The notes under the pieces are model-generated. The model was not told the origin of the DNA, did no database searches, and worked only from the letters and a program-made list of their open reading frames with translations. From Brevibacillus laterosporus (GTDB taxonomy: Bacteria; Bacillota; Bacilli; Brevibacillales; Brevibacillaceae): a stretch of 64,000 bases of DNA. The position numbers were made by a program, and so were the translations under genes. Each line of letters opens with the position of its first letter. Within the stretch, counting starts at the first letter, position 1. Location: NCBI GenBank assembly GCA_007833815.1, contig CP033464.1:1034501-1098500 (forward strand), read 5' to 3'. Below, piece by piece: positions 51,823 to 59,668 of the stretch.

Positions 51823-52884
51823 ATGGACACAACAGATAAATACGGGGCGGGCTTCGTGGTCATCCCCCGTATAACCTTCGAACACTTTATAGATGAGGCG
51901 CTTTATAGCTACTTGGTAAAAGGAGCGAATTACAAAGCGTCCACCGATTGTCAGAGAGGGCAGTTCATTGTTTCAGTTAGAAAATTACCTGATGTAACGG
52001 GATGGAGCTACCAGCAGATTAGGACTTCACTAGACAGATTATCAAGCGACCATCTAATCAAAATGGAGCAGATAAAATACAAAGGCAACAAAGCTTCACT
52101 AATCACAATTGTAAATTATGACGGGTTTCAGCAGCTAGAAAACTACTCAAAAATTAACGCACCGAACAACGCACCGAACAACGCAAGTGCTAACGCACCT
52201 GATAACGCACCTAACGAACCTGAAAACGGCGTTGTACCAAGCGTTTCGGGCGATGAAGAAGATACGAACAACGCACCGAACAACGCAGGTAAAAACGCAC
52301 CGAACAGCGCACCGAACAACGCTAATAGAACATCAGTTAAACAACAAGATAAACAACAAGTAAAACATATAAAAGAATCTTGTCGGAGTCGAGAAGACAT
52401 TACCTCTTTTGTTGACTCGCAACAGCTCATCAACCGGATTGAATTACCTAATCGTTTGTTTGTTGAATACTTCGATCTGGTGAGACTTCAAAGAAAATCT
52501 GGAAAGATAGCAAACGGTGTCCTGAAAAGACTATGGGAAAGGCTAGTTAAACAGGCTACTAATGCAAAACAATCAGCAGAAGCAAATCAGGCGATCGTAA
52601 CCTATGCACTATCTACATACATCATGAACTACGGTCATAAGCCTGCCGAGTACGCATTCGGTATTATCAGCAACACAAGCGAGCCTGAAGCAAGACAAGG
52701 AATGATTAGACTACAGAACTCCAAACAGGAGGGGAAAAATGGAAAGGGTAGGACGAAATTTCAATCAGATGTTTCAGGAATTGCAAAAAAAGGCACAAGC
52801 AACACGGAACGTTTCGCCCACCTCAACACAAATTCAACACCAGTGCCCAAAGTGCAAGGATCTTGGGGGGACGATGTCATATGA
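51823..52884 (+). CDS. Phage replication initiator (DnaD/replisome organiser-like)
   Basis: A 353-residue protein. An N-terminal winged helix (about 15-105, FVVIPRITFEHFIDEALYSY with QQIRTSLDRLSSDHL) is followed by an Asn-Ala-Pro repeat linker (about 112-168) and a DnaD-like C-terminal region (about 205-300). The linker is encoded by ten 12-bp repeats. This layout matches initiators that bind iterons inside their own gene. The start ATG 51823 follows AGGGGAGCACGAAGG. It overlaps the helicase loader by 146 bases in another frame. Confidence 0.82.
   Translation: MDTTDKYGAGFVVIPRITFEHFIDEALYSYLVKGANYKASTDCQRGQFIVSVRKLPDVTGWSYQQIRTSLDRLSSDHLIKMEQIKYKGNKASLITIVNYDGFQQLENYSKINAPNNAPNNASANAPDNAPNEPENGVVPSVSGDEEDTNNAPNNAGKNAPNSAPNNANRTSVKQQDKQQVKHIKESCRSREDITSFVDSQQLINRIELPNRLFVEYFDLVRLQRKSGKIANGVLKRLWERLVKQATNAKQSAEANQAIVTYALSTYIMNYGHKPAEYAFGIISNTSEPEARQGMIRLQNSKQEGKNGKGRTKFQSDVSGIAKKGTSNTERFAHLNTNSTPVPKVQGSWGDDVI
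52156..52317. repeat. Two arrays of 12-bp iterons inside the initiator gene, candidate phage origin
   Basis: Five consecutive 12-mers starting AACGCA occupy 52156-52215 and four more occupy 52270-52317, with a partial fifth (AACGCT) at 52318. Four of the nine full units are the exact 12-mer AACGCACCGAAC, and the spacing stays 12. They encode Asn-Ala-Pro-Asn repeats. Iterons inside the initiator gene mark the origin in lambda and several Firmicute phages, so this may be ori. The alternative is a purely protein-level linker expansion. Confidence 0.6.
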
Positions 52885-53572
52885 GGAATATGCCTTTGGG
52901 ATAGAGAAGGATCGTTCTCTAAAATACGAGGTTTGGAAAGAGTGCGAATGTCAGAAAAACAAGAGAATAGAGCGTATGTTCAAATCCAGTCAAATTACTG
53001 AAGAGTTCCGAAAGCTTGGTTTTAAAAACTTTAGCGTGGATGGAATGCCAAACGTAGTACGGGAAGCATTCGATATCTCAGCCACATATTTTAGGAATTT
53101 TGAAGAAATCGAAAAGGAACGGAAAAATAGCATAGCCCTATTAGGTAGGCCAGGTTCAGGAAAGACTCACCTTCTCATGGCAATTTCAAACAACCTGATT
53201 AAGAAAGGTATACCTGTTATCTACTTCCCATGGGTTGAAGGATTTAATGAGTTGAAGAATGACTTTGATCTTCTGGATACGAAGATTAGACGGTTACAAA
53301 CGGTTAGGGTGCTATTTTTAGATGACTTATTCAAAGGGAGAGAAAAACCTACGGATTTCCAGATTGAGCAGTTATTCGCAATCGTTAACTATCGTTATTT
53401 AAACAAATTGCCCATATTGGTTTCATCAGAACGTACTTTTAAGGATATGTGCGTCATTGACGAAGCTACAGGTTCTAGGTTGTACCAAATGACAGCAGAC
53501 TACCGGGCTACCTTAGAAGGTGAAGGATTGAACTATAGAACACGAGATGCGGAGGTTTTAACAAATGTTTAA
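52739..53572 (+). CDS. DnaC/DnaI-like helicase loader
   Basis: A 277-residue AAA+ ATPase. The N-terminus has a zinc-ribbon-like CPKC...CEC pair (about 36-71). Walker A is GRPGSGKTHLLMAI and Walker B VRVLFLDDLFKG, with sensor SSERTF. It loads the replicative helicase at the phage origin. The start ATG 52739 has AGGAGGGG eight bases upstream and MERVG is the usual family start, so the 146-base overlap with the initiator gene is real. Confidence 0.92.
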   Translation: MERVGRNFNQMFQELQKKAQATRNVSPTSTQIQHQCPKCKDLGGTMSYEEYAFGIEKDRSLKYEVWKECECQKNKRIERMFKSSQITEEFRKLGFKNFSVDGMPNVVREAFDISATYFRNFEEIEKERKNSIALLGRPGSGKTHLLMAISNNLIKKGIPVIYFPWVEGFNELKNDFDLLDTKIRRLQTVRVLFLDDLFKGREKPTDFQIEQLFAIVNYRYLNKLPILVSSERTFKDMCVIDEATGSRLYQMTADYRATLEGEGLNYRTRDAEVLTNV

Positions 53573-53834
53573 ACGATTTTCTAAAGAAGATATCAATGAT
53601 TTAAGAGCAAGAATTTTTCAGGGTCAGCTAGATATAATCTCACTTTTTGATCTCCAACGCCTCATAAACGAACGAGATGCATTTGAATTTATGGTCAAAC
53701 AGCAAGAAGCTGGGCAACAACGAATCAATGAGTTCCTGACAGTCCTAGAGATTCAAAGTCAATTGGAAGAACAGATTAAAGAGCTTAAACAACGATTAGA
53801 AAAATATGAGCCTTCACTAAATCAGGCTGTTTAG
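53565..53834 (+). CDS. Small coiled-coil phage protein (89 aa)
   Basis: An 89-residue helical protein, with LFDLQRLINERDAFEFMVKQ and a terminal coiled coil LEEQIKELKQRLEKY. The start ATG 53565 overlaps the loader stop; GCGGAGG lies upstream. No family was recognised. Confidence 0.6.
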   Translation: MFKRFSKEDINDLRARIFQGQLDIISLFDLQRLINERDAFEFMVKQQEAGQQRINEFLTVLEIQSQLEEQIKELKQRLEKYEPSLNQAV

Positions 53835-53846
53835 GAGGAATCAAGC

Positions 53847-54581
53847 ATGAATCAATTACAAGTAATCGAACGCCAAGGTAAACGTGTACTTACTACGAAC
53901 CAATTAGCAGAAGTTTATGGAGCAGATGTAAAACATATCCATGACAACTTTCAAAAGAATGAGGGTCGATACAAAGTTGGCAAACATTACTTTGTACTTC
54001 AAGGGGAGGAATTAAAGCAGTTTAAAGCTTCTACGGAAATTTCGGGGAACCTCAAATTTGCACCAATCCTATACCTATGGACTGAGAAAGGTGCATGGCT
54101 ACATGCGAAATCTCTTAACACAGACGAAGCATGGGAAGCTTACGAAATGCTAGTAGATGATTACTACCGAGTGGTAGCACAAGTTTCAAACCTTGGATTA
54201 AGCCCTGAGGTTCAAGCAATTTTCTTCCTCGACAAGAAAACTCAGGAGATCGAAAACCGTGTACTCCATTTAGAACAAACCAAAACAGTAGATTACAGCC
54301 AACAGCAAGTTCTGAATACTTTGTGCAAACGCCGTGTAGTAGAAATTCTAGGAGGCAAAAGCAGTCCTGCTTATAAGCAACTAAACAACAAGTTATTTAG
54401 CGCAGCATGGAAAAGTTACCACGGCTATTTCAATATCAACTCCTATCGTAATACACCAGCAAAAGAGTTTGATAAAGCGAAAGAATATCTACAACGCTGG
54501 TCCCCACAGGGAGAACTTTTACGAGAAATTGAGGATGCAAACAGTCAAATGAGTTTCTTGTATGACATCAAAGGAGCATAA
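53847..54581 (+). CDS. Phage antirepressor with ORF6N and ORF6C domains
   Basis: A 244-residue protein. The N-terminal ORF6N domain (about 1-95) has RVLTTNQLAEVYGADVKHIH and LYLWTEKGAWLHAKSLNTDE. The C-terminal ORF6C-like part (about 140-235) has KRRVVEILGGKSSPAYKQLN and YFNINSYRNTPAKEFDKA. Such proteins act against CI-type repressors, which is relevant because repressor 1 lacks a RecA-cleavable domain. The start ATG 53847 follows TTAGGAGGAATC. Confidence 0.88.
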   Translation: MNQLQVIERQGKRVLTTNQLAEVYGADVKHIHDNFQKNEGRYKVGKHYFVLQGEELKQFKASTEISGNLKFAPILYLWTEKGAWLHAKSLNTDEAWEAYEMLVDDYYRVVAQVSNLGLSPEVQAIFFLDKKTQEIENRVLHLEQTKTVDYSQQQVLNTLCKRRVVEILGGKSSPAYKQLNNKLFSAAWKSYHGYFNINSYRNTPAKEFDKAKEYLQRWSPQGELLREIEDANSQMSFLYDIKGA

Positions 54582-54584
54582 AAG

Positions 54585-54794
54585 ATGAACGACGATAAAG
54601 CAGTATTAGCTATACAAATTAACTACTTTAAAAAATACGTACATGAGTTAGAAGAGGATATCAAAAACGTGCAGTATGACTACTCCAAAAGAATCCTAGA
54701 GGGCAGTCTTACAGATTATCAGAAGGGCTTGGCAGAGGTTCAAGCTAGATGGGAGGCACTAGATGCGAGAGATAAAGTTCAGGGCTTGGGATGA
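54585..54794 (+). CDS. Small phage protein (69 aa)
   Basis: A 69-residue helical, acidic protein (LAIQINYFKKYVHELEEDIK). The start ATG 54585 follows AAAGGAGCAT, and the 3' end overlaps the YopX-like gene by 32 bases in another frame. No family was recognised. Confidence 0.55.
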   Translation: MNDDKAVLAIQINYFKKYVHELEEDIKNVQYDYSKRILEGSLTDYQKGLAEVQARWEALDARDKVQGLG

Positions 54795-55128
54795 CGTAAG
54801 CAGAGTAATGTCATTTAGTAATTTCGAACAGTTCGATGACATGATGGGGTTCCGATTTTCTCACTTTGAAACAGAGAAACCTGTTTACATGCAATACACC
54901 GGACTCAGAGACCGCAACGGCAAGGAGATTTATGAAGGAGATATCGTTAAAGGGAAAAGCTATACGCAAACTAGGCCTAGACGGCTTATTGGAAAAGTCC
55001 AATACAGATATAACGAATTTATTGTGTACGGCATTGGGAGGTACACAACTATGGTGGAAGAGCTAAATACTACTTTCGAAATCATCGGCAATTTCTACGA
55101 AAATCCACATCTGTTAAATCAAGAGTGA
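54763..55128 (+). CDS. YopX-family protein, copy 1
   Basis: A 121-residue YopX-family protein. It has the typical MREIKFRAWD start and the MQYTGLRDRNGKEIYEGDIV motif, and ends NTTFEIIGNFYENPHLL. YopX proteins are common in Bacillus phages; their function is not known. A second copy is at 58112-58525. The start ATG 54763 follows TGGGAGGCAC. Confidence 0.9.
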   Translation: MREIKFRAWDDVSRVMSFSNFEQFDDMMGFRFSHFETEKPVYMQYTGLRDRNGKEIYEGDIVKGKSYTQTRPRRLIGKVQYRYNEFIVYGIGRYTTMVEELNTTFEIIGNFYENPHLLNQE

Positions 55129-55145
55129 GCAAACGGAGGGAGAGC

Positions 55146-55301
55146 ATGAGCGAACACAAGCTTGACCAGAGCAAAGCCCATAAGAAAGGCAAACCATTTA
55201 TTCATGTACCAAAACATATAAGCGAATGGGCAAAGAACAGCAGTACAAACGCCACAGTAAACAACTACAAAATAGGCGGCGGTAGAGCATCCAATAAATA
55301 A
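55146..55301 (+). CDS. Small phage protein (51 aa)
   Basis: A 51-residue basic ORF (MSEHKLDQSKAHKKGKPFIH) ending with a Gly-rich IGGGRASNK tail. The start ATG 55146 follows ACGGAGGGAGAG. No family was recognised. Only the binding site and position within a tight operon support it. Confidence 0.5.
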   Translation: MSEHKLDQSKAHKKGKPFIHVPKHISEWAKNSSTNATVNNYKIGGGRASNK

Positions 55302-55322
55302 AAAAATAGGGGAGCGATCTCA

Positions 55323-55403
55323 GATGAATACACAGGACAATCAAAAGGTTCAACAATCATTGAACAAAGAACAGTTGGATTGGCAGAAAAAAGTGATTCG
55401 TGA
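55323..55403 (+). CDS. Possible 26-aa ORF
   Basis: A short frame from ATG 55323 to the stop at 55403, behind AGGGGAGCG. It is rich in Gln, Asn and Lys. The binding site is good but the ORF is too short to be sure. Confidence 0.3.
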   Translation, partial: DEYTGQSKGSTIIEQRTVGLAEKSDS

Positions 55404-55417
55404 GGAGATGGATACCT

Positions 55418-55504
55418 ATGAAAAATAGCTACGGCTTTACATGGGTTGAGATAGACGATGCTCAGGCGTTGAGAGAGTGGGCGGAGAAAGCGAGTGGGGA
55501 TTGA
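55418..55504 (+). CDS. Possible 28-aa ORF before the methyltransferase
   Basis: A 28-residue frame (MKNSYGFTWVEIDDAQALRE) from ATG 55418, behind GAGGAGATGG. Its stop overlaps the methyltransferase start by one base. That tight junction suggests translational coupling. Confidence 0.4.
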   Translation: MKNSYGFTWVEIDDAQALREWAEKASGD

Positions 55505-57039
55505 TGGGGGCTGCTCTTAGGGAAATCATAGTCGATAACTTTGCGGGTGGCGGTGGTGCTTCGACCGGAATAGAGCTGGCAACTGGACAGAGCGTTGATA
55601 TTGCTATCAATCATGATGAGGATGCTATAGCCATGCACCAGGTAAATCATCCAGATACAGAACATTATTGCGAATCAGTTTGGGACGTTAACCCTGTAGA
55701 AGCAGTAAAAGGACGACCTGTAGCGCTCTGCTGGTTAAGTCCAGATTGCAAACACTTTAGTAAGGCCAAGGGTGGAAAGCCAAAAGAAAAAAGCATTAGA
55801 GGGCTGGCGTGGGTTGCACTACGTTGGGCAGCCACAGTCAAACCACGGGTAATCATGCTTGAGAACGTAGAAGAGTTCAAAACATGGGGGCCACTGGTCA
55901 AAGGCGGCAAACCAGACCCGAAAAAGAAAGGGCACACGTTTAACTCATTCGTTAATGCGTTGAAACGACAAGGATACCAGGTTGAGTGGCGAGAGCTTAG
56001 AGCTTGCGATTACGGGGCGCCTACGATTCGAAAAAGATTTTTTATGATAGCCCGTTGTGATGAGCGTCCGATTGTATGGCCTAAGCCAACTCATGGTGAT
56101 CCACAAAGTTTAGAAGTACAAGCAGGCAGATTGAAGCCTTGGAGAATGGCTGCTGAAGTCATTGATTGGTCAATTCCTTGCCCAAGTATTTTCGACACTT
56201 GTGAAGAGATTAAAGAAAAATATGGTTTAAGAGCAGTTCGCCCACTTGCGGATAAAACCCTACGGAGGATAGCAAAAGGGGTTCAACGTTATGTGATAGA
56301 GTCCGAGCAACCTTTCATCGTCGGTGAGCAGGCTGGCTTTATCACAGAACACGCGAATGGGAGTAACCAGAGAAACATGTCAGTTGAACAACCCATGCGC
56401 ACTATATGTGCTGAGGTGAAGGGCGGTCATTTCGCCTTGGTAACTGCGTTCCTAGCTCAATATCATACAGAGACAGCATCACATGAAGCCAGAGGGCAAA
56501 CGTTAGATAGACCAATATTAACGCTGGATACTTCAAATCGTTATGCTCTTGTGACTGCCTTTGTCGCACAACAGTTTAAAAGCTCTATCGGACATCCGTT
56601 GAACCAGCCGTTAGGTACGGTAACAACAGTAAATAAAGCGAGTATTGTCACGGCGTTTCTTACTAAGTTTTATGGTTCTAATACAGGGCAAGCCTGCATT
56701 GAGCCACTTCATACAGTTACAACAAAGGATCGATTCGGATTAGTAACAGTACACGGACAAGACTACCAGATAGTAGACATCGGTATGAGAATGCTAGAAC
56801 CGCATGAATTATTTGCCGCACAAGGTTTTCCAGCAGAATACATCATAGATAGAGACATAAACGGTGAGAAACAGAAGAAGAAACCACAGGTGGCACGTTG
56901 CGGTAATTCAGTGCCACCGCCGTTTGCAAAACATTTGGTAAAAGCCAATTTGCCAGAGCTGTGCGCTGGGTCGGGTAAAGAGTTAAAGTTCGAGCGATAC
57001 AAGCAACAAGCTGTTGGTCAGATGAGTTTTTCAATGTAA
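55504..57039 (+). CDS. C5-cytosine DNA methyltransferase
   Basis: A 511-residue enzyme. Motif I is DNFAGGGGAS (11-20). Motif IV is SPDCKHFS with catalytic Cys 82, where many enzymes have Pro-Cys-Gln. Motif VI is MLENVEEF and motif VIII TIRKRFFMIAR. The target-recognition region (about 270-460) has internally repeated TALVTAFLAQ-like segments, and motifs IX/X end near QVARCGNSVPPPFAKHLVKA. It probably protects phage DNA from host restriction; no partner nuclease is present. The start ATG 55504 follows GAGTGGGG. Confidence 0.93.
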   Translation: MGAALREIIVDNFAGGGGASTGIELATGQSVDIAINHDEDAIAMHQVNHPDTEHYCESVWDVNPVEAVKGRPVALCWLSPDCKHFSKAKGGKPKEKSIRGLAWVALRWAATVKPRVIMLENVEEFKTWGPLVKGGKPDPKKKGHTFNSFVNALKRQGYQVEWRELRACDYGAPTIRKRFFMIARCDERPIVWPKPTHGDPQSLEVQAGRLKPWRMAAEVIDWSIPCPSIFDTCEEIKEKYGLRAVRPLADKTLRRIAKGVQRYVIESEQPFIVGEQAGFITEHANGSNQRNMSVEQPMRTICAEVKGGHFALVTAFLAQYHTETASHEARGQTLDRPILTLDTSNRYALVTAFVAQQFKSSIGHPLNQPLGTVTTVNKASIVTAFLTKFYGSNTGQACIEPLHTVTTKDRFGLVTVHGQDYQIVDIGMRMLEPHELFAAQGFPAEYIIDRDINGEKQKKKPQVARCGNSVPPPFAKHLVKANLPELCAGSGKELKFERYKQQAVGQMSFSM

Positions 57040-57072
57040 GGAGTGGGGATTGATGGCTAAATCACCTTTGAT

Positions 57073-57861
57073 ATGGTTCGGGGAAAAGGAAAAGTTGCTC
57101 ACCAGATTATCAGTAGAATGCCTCACCACAAAAGATATGTAGAGCCATTCGGGGGAGCTGCACATGTAATTGCTCAAAAGCCACAAGTAGCACATGAAGT
57201 TTATAACGACATTGATGGTTTGTTAGTTAACTTTCTACTTGTGGCCAGAGAACAAACAGAACGATTAATCGATGCGTGTAAATCATTGCCATACAGTCGG
57301 CAATTATATGAACGATGGAAACATGAAGAAATGCCAATGGATCCATTCGAGCAAGCTGTACGCTTTTTTTACCTAAACAGAGCAGGAATAGCAAAAGGAA
57401 ATGGACCTGGTACAGAAAAAACAGGCTGGAGACATAGTACGAAGTCTACTCAAAATCCAGCAGTAGGTTATCTGAGTGCTTCAGAAAGAATAAGAGAGTT
57501 CTCTACTAGAATACAAGGCGTAATGATTGAGCATGATGACTTTCGTTCAATTATTGAAAAATATGATACTCCTGAAACTTTGTTTTACATTGACCCTCCC
57601 TATATAGGCAGGGAAAAGTTTTATGCAGGAGAGTTTACTGAGCAGGACCATCGTGATCTAGCAAATTTGTTGAAAAATATAAAAGGGAAAGCAATTGTTA
57701 GTTATTACGATGATCCTTTACTACTTGAGATCTATCCTGATTGGAGAGTTGAAAAATTCGAAAGCTACAAACAAGTGGTCAACGGAGATAATTGTTTTGC
57801 TGAAGAGTTATTGTTAATGAATTTTTATGACGGGCAAATGAACATCTTCGATATAGGGTGA
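57073..57861 (+). CDS. dam: Dam-type adenine DNA methyltransferase with an N-terminal frame break
   Basis: A 262-residue D12-class N6-adenine methyltransferase. RYVEPFGGAAHVI is motif I and TLFYIDPPYIGREKF motif IV (DPPY), followed by AIVSYYDDP. The best start, ATG 57053 behind AAGGAGTGGGG, reads MAKSPLIWFG and is in another frame; one extra G in the run at 57080-57083 would join it to GKGKVAHQ, the expected family N-terminus. As written, translation would need ATG 57073, which lacks a ribosome binding site. This may be an inactivating deletion, a phase-variable G tract or a sequence error. Confidence 0.85.
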   Translation: MVRGKGKVAHQIISRMPHHKRYVEPFGGAAHVIAQKPQVAHEVYNDIDGLLVNFLLVAREQTERLIDACKSLPYSRQLYERWKHEEMPMDPFEQAVRFFYLNRAGIAKGNGPGTEKTGWRHSTKSTQNPAVGYLSASERIREFSTRIQGVMIEHDDFRSIIEKYDTPETLFYIDPPYIGREKFYAGEFTEQDHRDLANLLKNIKGKAIVSYYDDPLLLEIYPDWRVEKFESYKQVVNGDNCFAEELLLMNFYDGQMNIFDIG

Positions 57862-58047
57862 TCCAACCTTACCAAACACCAAATGCACGACATGATACTG
57901 CCGTACAGGTAGATCAGGAAACACAAACCGTACATGATCGCTGTTCCGGATAGCTTCTACATCAAACACTATGCCGTGTCGTCGAAACTTTCGAATTAGC
58001 CTAGCAGATCGGCTACACGGCATGAGATGATAAAACGATTTTTGCAT
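57814..58047 (-). CDS. Minus-strand small phage protein (77 aa)
   Basis: A 77-residue basic protein (SFYHLMPCSRSARLIRKFRR, then HVRFVFPDLPVRQYHVVHLV) read against all neighbours. The start ATG 58047 has a strong AAAGGAGTGAT site eight bases upstream. The last 16 codons overlap the end of the adenine methyltransferase gene. No family was recognised. Confidence 0.6.
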   Translation of the reverse strand: MQKSFYHLMPCSRSARLIRKFRRHGIVFDVEAIRNSDHVRFVFPDLPVRQYHVVHLVFGKVGSPYIEDVHLPVIKIH

Positions 58048-58111
58048 AATATATCACTCCTTTTGATAGAGCATATCTCTATCATTTGGGACAAAAATAG
58101 GAGGCGCTAGA

Positions 58112-58525
58112 ATGCGAGAGATAAAGTTTCGTGCTTGGGACAAAGAAGATGAATATATGAATGGTTGGGAATTGATCAAGATTGATGTTGAGTATTCATT
58201 AATGCAGTTTTTAGAAATGGATCGGTTTGAAATTATGCAATACACCGGACTCCACGACAAGAACGGCAAGGAGATTTATGAGGGAGATTTTGTACGAGTA
58301 CTTATACAAGGTGGTTTCAGTCAACATTTTATCGATCAAGAAGTAGTGACATCAGTCATGTACATTCCGAGTAAAGCTAACTATAAACCGTTTGATCAAT
58401 GCAGAATCTGGATGGAAGACGGGAAATTGCCGAAAGTGGAAGTCATCGGTAACATCTATCAGAATCCAGCTATGTCTCTTGGAGCTTTTCTGACAAGCAA
58501 CCATTTGAAGGAGGAAGCACAATGA
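58112..58525 (+). CDS. YopX-family protein, copy 2
   Basis: A 137-residue paralogue of the protein at 54763-55128, sharing MREIKFRAWD, the MQYTGL(H/R)D(K/R)NGKEIYEGD motif and a VIGNIYQNP end. The middle parts differ. The start ATG 58112 follows TAGGAGGCGC. DNA around the shared motif is nearly identical in the two copies, so duplication or exchange within this lineage is likely. Confidence 0.9.
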   Translation: MREIKFRAWDKEDEYMNGWELIKIDVEYSLMQFLEMDRFEIMQYTGLHDKNGKEIYEGDFVRVLIQGGFSQHFIDQEVVTSVMYIPSKANYKPFDQCRIWMEDGKLPKVEVIGNIYQNPAMSLGAFLTSNHLKEEAQ

Positions 58526-58547
58526 CCGAACAACGGGGGAATAAACA

Positions 58548-58808
58548 ATGAAAGACATAGGAGGAACTCTTTCTTTATCAGCTAAAGAGATGCAATGCAA
58601 GGTGTGCAATGGTGTTTTTTATGAGTTTGATGAACAGATCGAGAAAAAGAAATGGGTTGGATGGGAAGTTACAGATTTCCGTTTGGAAAAATGCCCTCAT
58701 TGTAATGAAGAAATTACGCATGAAACAGTGCAAACTTTGTCTGAAAACTATGTGTATGTAGAAATAAACAAACTCACAGGAGAGGTCATAGTACATGGCG
58801 GTTTCTAA
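58548..58808 (+). CDS. Small zinc-ribbon phage protein (86 aa)
   Basis: An 86-residue protein with two CxxC pairs (CKVC at about 17-20 and CPHC at about 49-52), a classic zinc ribbon. The start ATG 58548 has GGGGGAA upstream, near the end of the YopX-like gene. Function is unknown; such proteins may bind nucleic acid. Confidence 0.65.
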   Translation: MKDIGGTLSLSAKEMQCKVCNGVFYEFDEQIEKKKWVGWEVTDFRLEKCPHCNEEITHETVQTLSENYVYVEINKLTGEVIVHGGF

Positions 58809-58850
58809 TTATTAACACGGCACACGCTTTGTAAATGGGAGGGAAGAACA

Positions 58851-59090
58851 TTGCTTTGCGAAGTTTGCAATAAACGTGAGCATACAAGTCTATGCGATTA
58901 TGCAACAAGTACAGGGGTCGTAACGAGTGTAGATTTTCAAGAATTGACGGAAACGTGTGATAAAAAAATGTGCAGGGAATGTGCTGTTAGACTTTGGGTC
59001 AAATGTGATGTTTGCCCCGATCACGCTGAACAAGTTAAGAAAAAGATACTTCAGGAGAAACTGAAGCGAATAAAGAGGGATGCGAAATGA
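58851..59090 (+). CDS. Small cysteine-rich phage protein (79 aa)
   Basis: A 79-residue protein with nine cysteines, including CEVC, CRECAV and CDVCPDH, and a basic helical tail. It probably binds two zinc ions. The start is TTG 58851 behind GGGAGGGAAG. It overlaps the next gene by four bases. Confidence 0.6.
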   Translation: MLCEVCNKREHTSLCDYATSTGVVTSVDFQELTETCDKKMCRECAVRLWVKCDVCPDHAEQVKKKILQEKLKRIKRDAK

Positions 59091-59341
59091 ATCTAAAAGA
59101 GGGAGACAAGGTTCGGGCTATTCGAAAAATGAGAGTAACAGACATCGAAGACGATCAGTTCAACCACACTATTAAAAAAGGAGATATAGGAATATTCCAA
59201 AGGAAATTCATCTGGTCTGATTATGATGATAGTGAGCAATTGGAATTTGAATTTCCAAGTGGAGGCGTCTATTTGGAACCGGAGTTTGCAAATGAGTCGG
59301 TTGAAAAGATAGAGGAGGAAGCCAATGAGCAGAGAGATTGA
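59087..59341 (+). CDS. Small phage protein (84 aa)
   Basis: An 84-residue acidic, beta-rich protein (LKEGDKVRAIRKMRVTDIED, then GDIGIFQRKFIW), similar in feel to SH3-like barrels. The start ATG 59087 overlaps the previous stop. No family was established. Confidence 0.55.
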   Translation: MNLKEGDKVRAIRKMRVTDIEDDQFNHTIKKGDIGIFQRKFIWSDYDDSEQLEFEFPSGGVYLEPEFANESVEKIEEEANEQRD

Positions 59342-59549
59342 TCAAGAGAAAAACTGTTGGACTTGCAGTCATTGGTTAATTGGCGGTGGATGCTGGAAAG
59401 ATGCGTTCATAGATGGCGCATATAGCCAACTAGGAGTAGTAATGACAGAGCATGATCACTATTGCGACGATTGGGTAATAGAAGGCACGGAAGGGACGAT
59501 AATGTACGAGGTTGGTTTGGCAGCTGAGAAGATGGAGGAAGTAGAATGA
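59325..59549 (+). CDS. Small phage protein with Cys motif (74 aa)
   Basis: A 74-residue protein. NCWTCSHWLIGGGCWKDAFI and a later HDHYCDDW carry four cysteines and histidines that may bind a metal. The start ATG 59325 follows GAGGAGG within the preceding gene. No family was recognised. Confidence 0.55.
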   Translation: MSREIDQEKNCWTCSHWLIGGGCWKDAFIDGAYSQLGVVMTEHDHYCDDWVIEGTEGTIMYEVGLAAEKMEEVE

Positions 59550-59593
59550 AAGCCAAAGGCGTGGATATTACGCCTTATATCTAAATAAAAAAG

Positions 59594-59660
59594 CCCCCTC
59601 AACGGGAGCCGTGGAATATGTGTTCGCAAAACTATTATACCATGAGCGCTGATGAGGGGG
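59594..59660 (+). promoter_or_regulatory. Inverted repeat that can mask the arpU ribosome binding site
   Basis: CCCCCTCA at 59594-59601 is the exact complement of TGAGGGGG at 59653-59660. The right arm is the ribosome binding site of the ArpU gene. A TATTATAC at about 59633-59640 in the loop could be a -10 element of a late-control promoter. Transcripts starting upstream would fold and mask the site; transcripts from the internal promoter would not. This is a prediction from complementarity. Confidence 0.45.
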
Positions 59661-59668
59661 AATGATTG

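Noticed and set aside
59546..59584. 12-codon ORF (MKAKGVDITPYI)
   Set aside because: Too short, and it only follows the overlap with the preceding stop; kept out of the feature list.
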